From assembly GCA_964361645.1 (NCBI GenBank), contig CAYIBK010000001.1:10160-74159 (forward strand): DNA of 64,000 nt. The letters run 5' to 3'. Under the pieces are notes generated by a model. It was not told the DNA's origin. It did no database searches and worked only from the letters and a program-made list of their open reading frames with translations. Made by a program: the position numbers and the translations under genes. The DNA is from 2-01-FULL-39-33 sp964361645 (GTDB taxonomy: Bacteria; Patescibacteriota; Patescibacteriia; 2-01-FULL-39-33). Position 1 is the stretch's first letter. Each line of letters opens with the position of its first letter. Below, one piece after another: positions 58,742 through 64,000 of this stretch.

Positions 58742-60118
58742 ATGAAAATATTTATTCTCAATCCCTGTCTGTTTACTGGCAAGTTAAATAGGCTTGCTCG
58801 AAAGCGGCAGCCGCTAGACTTAGCTTATATTGCTAGTTTACTTAGAACAAAGCACGAAATAAAATTAGTTGATGCTAATGCTCTTAACTTAACTTTAGAA
58901 GATACTATTAGGGAGATTAAAGATTTTAATCCTGATATTTTTATTTTAACCTCCACGCCTATTGATCGATGGGAAGTGCCATCTCATAGCCATATTAAAT
59001 TATTGATTAGTAATTTAGTTGAGATTATCAATAGCATCGATATACCTCATACCATTATAGCTGGTTCTCACGGCACAGTAATGCCAGATTGGATCTTACA
59101 AAATAGTAATATTAATTTTGTTGTCAGAGGAGAACCAGAATTAATTATTGATGAATTAGTAACAGCACTAGCTAATGGTAGCGATACATCCGCGATAGCC
59201 GGTATTTCGTATTGGAAAGATAATAAAGTGGTTAATAATCCAGATGCTATGCGTAACGCTCATTTGGATGATTTACCTTACCCATCATATGATTTACTAC
59301 CAATGGATAAATATCGTTATACTTTTCCTGATATTCCTAAACCATTTGCTCTAATGATGTCATCACGTGGTTGTCCTTTTAATTGTATTTACTGTCTCAA
59401 AGAAATGATGAAAGGTCGTTATATTACTCGTACTCCAGAAAATGTTGTTAAGGAGATGAAATATTTAGCTGAAAATTTCAATATTAAGGGAATTTATTTT
59501 CAGGATTGGGAGTTCTTGATTGATAAAAATAGAGTTATAGAAATTTGTGATTTAATAAAAGAAAATAATTTAGATATTAAATGGGGTGGTAATGCTAGAG
59601 CATCTGATGTTACTGAAGATATAGCTCTAAAGATGAAAGAAGCTGGGTGTGTAAGGATTAATATCGGTTTTGAAACGGGGTCGCAAAAAGTCTTAGATAT
59701 GGCTAAAAAACAAATAAAATTATCTGAAGTCAGAAACGCTATTAATGTTTGTAAAAAATTAGGTATTAATATTGGTCTTTATTCCATTTTAAACTTACCG
59801 GGTGAAACTAGGGAAACAATCAAGGAGACAGAAAAATTTTTAGCTGAGAATGGTTTAAAGGTTATGTGTGCCGCTAGTTTGCCAGTACCTTACTTTAAAA
59901 CTAAATTATATGAAATGTTAAAGGATCAGGAAGGCAAAGATTTTGATTGGGATAATTTGGAAAAATTCGCTGGTCGTGTTGGGGTGGCTCAGCCGCCTTG
60001 GTTAGCTAAAATATATCGTTTTCATTATAAGTACACCTATGTTATCGGAGCTTATTATTTTTTAACGCCTAGATTTTACTTACAATTTATTAAATTAGTT
60101 AAAGCTAAAATATCATGA
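58742..60118 (+). CDS. B12-binding radical SAM protein 4
   Basis: 458 residues. The N-terminal cobalamin-binding domain (KIFILNPCLFTGKLNRLARK, RQPLDLAYIASLL, IIAGSHGTVMPDW) leads to the cluster motif RGCPFNCIYC (Cys211, 215, 218), FETGSQKVLDMAKK and NLPGETRETIK. Coupled to the next glycosyltransferase by a 4-base overlap. Fourth member of this group in the locus, substrate unknown. Confidence 0.87.
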   Translation: MKIFILNPCLFTGKLNRLARKRQPLDLAYIASLLRTKHEIKLVDANALNLTLEDTIREIKDFNPDIFILTSTPIDRWEVPSHSHIKLLISNLVEIINSIDIPHTIIAGSHGTVMPDWILQNSNINFVVRGEPELIIDELVTALANGSDTSAIAGISYWKDNKVVNNPDAMRNAHLDDLPYPSYDLLPMDKYRYTFPDIPKPFALMMSSRGCPFNCIYCLKEMMKGRYITRTPENVVKEMKYLAENFNIKGIYFQDWEFLIDKNRVIEICDLIKENNLDIKWGGNARASDVTEDIALKMKEAGCVRINIGFETGSQKVLDMAKKQIKLSEVRNAINVCKKLGINIGLYSILNLPGETRETIKETEKFLAENGLKVMCAASLPVPYFKTKLYEMLKDQEGKDFDWDNLEKFAGRVGVAQPPWLAKIYRFHYKYTYVIGAYYFLTPRFYLQFIKLVKAKIS

Positions 60119-61275
60119 AGATAGCTGTTTTTTCGCCTGATTTTGATAGAACATTTGGCACTGGTAATTTTACCTATGAATATTGTCTTGAGCTACATAA
60201 AAAAGGCATTGATTTTGTTTTATTTTTACCAAAAATACCCGGAGAAGGTAGATCAAGGGCAGTGGAAAATGTGCCGTATGATATTAAATATGTTTTGCCA
60301 AAACCAATTTTGGGCTTTAAAGATTCTGAGAGTCCAAGATTACTTTTTTGGAAATGGTATATCTGGGAATATTTTAAAACAATTGATTTGTCAGGGTTTA
60401 CCTTAGTTCATTCTCTATTTGAATATCCACTATCATTTATGGCGTCTAGATCTGCTAAAAAATATCATTTACCTTTTATTATGGGTGGCCAGGGTACTTA
60501 TGCTTTAGCGCCATTGATTAAATGGCCAGCTAAATATTTGTTGAAATATTCTTATAGAAAAGCCAAAGAAGTTATAGTGGCTAGTAAATTTACTAAAGAT
60601 AAAATAAAAGAATACGCACAAGAAGAGTATAACATTTCAATTATCCATAATGGTGTTAATTTTTCTAGATTTGTTGATGTGCCTGAGATGTCAGAAATTA
60701 GGGGAAAATATAAAAATAATCAAGTTCTACTTACTGTTGGAAAATTAATTCCCCGTAAGGGTTATGATTTGGCAATTTATGCTCTTGATAAAATAAAAGA
60801 TAAATATCCCAATCTAAAATATTTAATAGTAGGCGATGGCAAGCATGAAATTTTTTTAAAGAATTTAGTAAATGGTTTAAACTTAAATGAAAAAGTTGAA
60901 TTTTTAGGTCGTGTTAGCGGTAAAGATCTAATAAGATATTTTCACTTATGCGATATCTATGTTCATACCCCCACATTTTCTAGTGATTTAAAATGCGAAG
61001 GTTTTGGCATTGTTTATTTAGAAGCTGGTGCTTGTGGCAAACCCAGTGTGGCTTCTGATGCTGGCGGCATTAAAGATGCCGTAGTTGACGGTAAAACTGG
61101 CTTAATTGCTAAAAATGAGGATATAGATGATATTGCTAGTAAAATTTCCCAACTTCTAGATGATGATAGTTTAAGAAAAAAAATGGGCGAGGCTGGCAGG
61201 GAATATGCTAAAGAACATGATTGGTCTAATATCGCTGATAAATTTATCGATAAGTATAAAAAATATAGCTTATAA
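60115..61275 (+). CDS. Family 4 glycosyltransferase
   Basis: 386 residues. It starts KIAVFSPDFDRTFGTGNFTYEYCLELHKKG. The C-terminal domain has VGKLIPRKGYDLAIYALDKI, LIVGDGKHE and CEGFGIVYLEAGACGKPSVASDAGGIKDAVVDGKTG, a textbook GT4 donor site. A methyltransferase gene follows after 4 bases. Confidence 0.9.
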   Translation: MKIAVFSPDFDRTFGTGNFTYEYCLELHKKGIDFVLFLPKIPGEGRSRAVENVPYDIKYVLPKPILGFKDSESPRLLFWKWYIWEYFKTIDLSGFTLVHSLFEYPLSFMASRSAKKYHLPFIMGGQGTYALAPLIKWPAKYLLKYSYRKAKEVIVASKFTKDKIKEYAQEEYNISIIHNGVNFSRFVDVPEMSEIRGKYKNNQVLLTVGKLIPRKGYDLAIYALDKIKDKYPNLKYLIVGDGKHEIFLKNLVNGLNLNEKVEFLGRVSGKDLIRYFHLCDIYVHTPTFSSDLKCEGFGIVYLEAGACGKPSVASDAGGIKDAVVDGKTGLIAKNEDIDDIASKISQLLDDDSLRKKMGEAGREYAKEHDWSNIADKFIDKYKKYSL

Positions 61276-61279
61276 AAAT

Positions 61280-61999
61280 ATGGCTTTTAAAAAATTTATT
61301 TATATCTTAAAACAAGATATATTGTCACTGACAAAATATCCTATTAGTAAGTTGGATAATTATTCTGCTAGCTATGATTATTATTGGAGCAAAAAAAGAC
61401 AAACAGAAGAGCCTGTTTTATCCACTTGGCAGAAAATGAGAATGAATTATGTGGTAAAAATGATAGAACCAGGATCATCAGTTTTAGATGTCGGCTGCGG
61501 TGATGGAGCGGTTTTAAAATATTTGACTGATAAAAATAATATAAAAGGCATTGGCGTTGATGTAAGTGATGATATTTTAGCTCGAGCTCAAAAATTAGGA
61601 ATTGAAACTATTAAAATGGATATTTCTAAATTAAGTGAACTTGATAAATTACCAGAAGTTGATTATATTACCGGCTTTGAAATCATTGAGCATATTCCTA
61701 ATCCGGAAGAATTTATCAGTAAAATAAAAATCAAAGCCAGAAAGGCTATGATTTTTTCGGTGCCTAATTCCGGATATTACACGCATCGACTTCGTTTTTT
61801 ATTGGGTCGATTTCCATTGCAATGGATTTCCCATCCTGGCGAACATTTGCGTTTCTGGACAGTTAGGGATATAAGATGGTGGGTTAAGGCAATTGGCTTT
61901 AAATTAGACGAGTTAGTGGTTTATGGCGATTTAGGATTGTTAAAAGATATTTTTCCTAAACTATTTGGTAGGGGTATGATCATTAAAATTAGCAAATAA
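61280..61999 (+). CDS. SAM-dependent methyltransferase
   Basis: 239 residues from the ATG at 61280; a longer frame starting at 61205 lies inside the previous gene and is unlikely. Motif I VLDVGCGDGAV is at 68-78, GIGVDVS and GFEIIEHIPNPEEFISKIK follow, then a C-terminal GRFPLQWISHPGEHLRFWTVRD that may bind the acceptor. Last plus-strand gene before the convergent flippase. Confidence 0.87.
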   Translation: MAFKKFIYILKQDILSLTKYPISKLDNYSASYDYYWSKKRQTEEPVLSTWQKMRMNYVVKMIEPGSSVLDVGCGDGAVLKYLTDKNNIKGIGVDVSDDILARAQKLGIETIKMDISKLSELDKLPEVDYITGFEIIEHIPNPEEFISKIKIKARKAMIFSVPNSGYYTHRLRFLLGRFPLQWISHPGEHLRFWTVRDIRWWVKAIGFKLDELVVYGDLGLLKDIFPKLFGRGMIIKISK

Positions 62000-62002
62000 C
62001 AT

Positions 62003-63253
62003 TTATTGGTTTTTAATGGCTGCGGTTACAATAAATAGATTAAGGAAACGATTAATTATTCTGGCAGAAACCATGCCGATTAAACCGTAGAAATAAATAG
62101 CTAAAACCAGAATGACTATTTGGATTATCGGCGATAGCAGATTTATTTGCCAAAGTTTTTTAGTATCTGATTGCGATTGCAGAAAAGTGACGGGCAAACT
62201 AGCTGATATAGTGATTAAAGAAATGGAAAATATTTGAGAATACAGTACGGCGTCAAGGTACTGAGGAAAAAATATTTTGAATATATAAGGGGCAATAATA
62301 ATATAAATAATAATTATTGGCAGTACTAGTAATGATAGTTTGAACATTTTAATTACCATTGTTTTCCTATTTTCTATATATTGGCTTTGGGCAAATTTTG
62401 GCAGAGCTAGTGATTGGATATTTTTTAAAAGCCCTTTTATTTGTTCTGGCATAGCGATAGCAAAAGAGTAGATTCCCAATTCTATAGCTCCCAAACGATT
62501 AAAAACTAAGATCTTATCTAATTGTGAGGCGATTATTTCAATGACAGTCATTAAGCTTAGATGCTTACCATAGGATACGGTTTGTGGATCAATTTGATTA
62601 TTTAGTTTAGTTTGCTTTTTAGCGACCAGTAGAAAAATGAAGCGTAATACAGTGTAAGTGATGAAATAACAGAATATGAGAATGAATAAATTATTAGTCA
62701 GGTAAAGCGCGCTGATGGTTATAATAGTGGCAATAATTTTTATTATGATATTGTATTTGGTATTATCTTTGAACATTTTTTTACCAACTAACACCGCCTC
62801 GTAAGAATTAAGAGAATCCATAAAAGGCAGGAATACAGCTGAAATTAGAAAACTAAAAGTTAAAGTAATATTGTCATTATAAAAATAATAACTGGCTAAA
62901 ATTAAACTAGCTAAGGCACCAATTAATCCCCATTTGATCCTGGCTTTAGTAGCTATCATGAACGATCCGTCATAACCTCTAGCTACTGATTGTGCCAGTG
63001 CTGTGGTCATGCCAGAAAGTGTGGGAATAGACAAAATACTAGCCATGGAAAGAACATATTTATAGATGCCGTAAGTTTCTTTTGGTAAAAGATTAGCGAA
63101 GGCGATAGATAACAGGAATGAAGACATAGTGGAAAACAATTGGCCGGTAGTTAGCCAAAAACCGCCCCTAGTGAAATAAACCATATCGGTTTTGGTCCAT
63201 TTCTCAGTCCAGCGTAAAAATTTGTAGACCTTGACTTTTAAGTTATTTACCAT
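62003..63253 (-). CDS. Polysaccharide flippase (MOP/Wzx-like)
   Basis: 416 residues with about twelve transmembrane segments. It shows the N-terminal signature TRGGFWLTTGQLFSTMSSFLLSIAFANLLPKETYGIYKYVLS of the Wzx/polysaccharide biosynthesis family. Such proteins move lipid-linked oligosaccharides across the membrane. The ORF ends 4 bases from the convergent methyltransferase stop, with no terminator between them, so the transcripts may overlap. It is the only flippase in the window and the obvious exporter for this locus. Confidence 0.87.
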   Translation of the reverse strand: MVNNLKVKVYKFLRWTEKWTKTDMVYFTRGGFWLTTGQLFSTMSSFLLSIAFANLLPKETYGIYKYVLSMASILSIPTLSGMTTALAQSVARGYDGSFMIATKARIKWGLIGALASLILASYYFYNDNITLTFSFLISAVFLPFMDSLNSYEAVLVGKKMFKDNTKYNIIIKIIATIITISALYLTNNLFILIFCYFITYTVLRFIFLLVAKKQTKLNNQIDPQTVSYGKHLSLMTVIEIIASQLDKILVFNRLGAIELGIYSFAIAMPEQIKGLLKNIQSLALPKFAQSQYIENRKTMVIKMFKLSLLVLPIIIIYIIIAPYIFKIFFPQYLDAVLYSQIFSISLITISASLPVTFLQSQSDTKKLWQINLLSPIIQIVILVLAIYFYGLIGMVSARIINRFLNLFIVTAAIKNQ

Positions 63254-63323
63254 AAGATTAATATAGTTAATGAATTTATTTTACATCTTTTGATACCTTT
63301 TTTCAATTATTAAATTAAACCAA

Positions 63324-64000
63324 ATGCTATTTTCCGTAGTTATTCCAGCTTATAACGCCCACCAGACCCTAGCTAAATGCCTCAGGTCAGTTTATAAACA
63401 GAAATTTTCTGATTATGAAGTGATTGTGGTGGATGATGGTTCTACCGATAATACTTCGCAGATTGCCGAAGAATTTTCTACTAGAGTCATAAAGCAAAGC
63501 CCCAATGTCGGGCCAGCGGCAGCTAGAAATATCAGTATTAAAGCTTCACACGGTGATATAGTGGTTTTTATTGATTCTGATGTGGCTTTTCGAGATGATG
63601 ATGCTCTTAGTAAATTGGCCGATATTTTTAAATCCCGCGATGATATTGCTGGGGTGATTATGATCAAAGACAAAATACCACTAAATAAAGGTTTAACGCC
63701 ATTATTTTGGGCTTTGTACAAATATTATTTATGGAATAAGCCGGCTGAATACCAAACTTCGTTTACCACCGAAAGATCTGCGGTTAAAAGGAAGATATTT
63801 GATTCCGTTGGTTATTTTAATGAAAAATATAAAAAAGCTGATGTTGAAGATTTTGAATTTGGTTATCGTTTAAGCGAAGCTGGTCATAAACTATTGATTG
63901 TTAGAGATATTAAAGTTTTACATCATTTTGAAACTTTCAAGCAAACAACCCAAAAAACTCTAAAGAGAAGTTGGCAGTGGATTAGGCTTTTTTTAAAAAG
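63324..64000 (+). CDS. Family 2 glycosyltransferase (3' end outside the window)
   Basis: The first 225 codons are visible. The GT-A fold starts LFSVVIPAYNAHQTLAKCLRSVY, with VVDDGSTDNT, GPAAARNISIKASHGDIVVFIDSDV (metal site) and KADVEDFEFGYRLSEAGHKL (ED-type catalytic loop). The reading frame is open to the last base. It starts 70 bases from the flippase start, in the divergent direction. Confidence 0.88.
   Translation, partial: MLFSVVIPAYNAHQTLAKCLRSVYKQKFSDYEVIVVDDGSTDNTSQIAEEFSTRVIKQSPNVGPAAARNISIKASHGDIVVFIDSDVAFRDDDALSKLADIFKSRDDIAGVIMIKDKIPLNKGLTPLFWALYKYYLWNKPAEYQTSFTTERSAVKRKIFDSVGYFNEKYKKADVEDFEFGYRLSEAGHKLLIVRDIKVLHHFETFKQTTQKTLKRSWQWIRLFLK

Noticed and set aside
61205..61279. Longer start for the methyltransferase at 61280
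   Set aside because: The extension lies entirely inside the preceding glycosyltransferase in another frame and does not add to the methyltransferase fold.
1..64000. Alternative genetic code with UGA read as an amino acid
   Set aside because: TGA serves as a stop in several coupled gene pairs, for example the ATGA junctions at 48898 and 60115, so the standard bacterial code applies.
1..64000. tRNA, rRNA and tmRNA genes
   Set aside because: I scanned the intergenic regions, including upstream of secE where a tRNA is common, for T-loop-like GTTCGAAT motifs and acceptor stems and found no convincing candidate. A tRNA covariance search would be decisive.

Overview
The window looks like a scaffold from an uncultivated member of the Candidate Phyla Radiation (Patescibacteria/Parcubacteria-like). 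The reasons are an AT-rich genome, short single-domain housekeeping proteins, an ECF sigma factor paired with a DUF5667 membrane protein, a very large S-layer-type protein, and a huge glycan locus. TGA is used as a normal stop, so the genetic code is the standard bacterial one and not the UGA-recoded code. Two runs of 100 N are scaffold gaps whose flanks duplicate exactly 55 bases. Each is probably a false gap, and both interrupted genes become intact once the duplicate is collapsed. Lineage is inferred from gene content, not from a marker tree.

Layout. 0-5 kb: end of a Kazal-domain exported protein, miaB, an orphan coiled-coil gene with its own promoter and terminator, a repeat field, and miaA. 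4.5-9 kb (minus strand): a hypothetical gene, gatB, two paralogous P-loop kinases, tmk, and a four-helix-bundle gene between inverted repeats. 9-11.7 kb (minus): secE-nusG-rplK-rplA behind a good promoter. 11.7-14 kb: a small orphan cysteine-rich gene, a lipoprotein plus membrane-protein pair between 26-base inverted repeats, and a helix-turn-helix gene near a 30-base palindrome. 14.3-31.6 kb: ECF sigma factor, DUF5667 protein, a 1237-residue S-layer-like protein, two O-antigen-ligase-like TPR proteins, three more secreted proteins (one a lipase-like hydrolase) and a membrane protein. 31.9-64 kb: an exopolysaccharide/glycoprotein glycan locus. It holds about twelve glycosyltransferases, four B12-binding radical SAM proteins, four SAM methyltransferases, an asparagine-synthase-like amidotransferase, a sugar epimerase and dehydrogenase, a fused aminotransferase-dehydrogenase with a hexapeptide acetyltransferase, membrane glycosyltransferases and a flippase.

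How it fits together. The sigma factor/DUF5667 pair sits directly before the cell-surface protein genes and may control them. The second half would build, decorate (methylation, acetylation, amidation), flip and ligate a complex glycan, plausibly the one attached to the surface proteins of the first half.

The most unusual layer is the repeats. There are several unrelated palindromic families. Many copies lie between genes, some are nested inside one another, and several lie in frame inside protein-coding genes. Three small gene cassettes (GIY-YIG nuclease; four-helix-bundle protein; lipoprotein plus membrane protein) are each bounded by their own inverted repeats, and in two of them the repeat carries a neighbouring gene's stop codon. 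Gene-less relatives of the GIY-YIG cassette ends occur at two other places.
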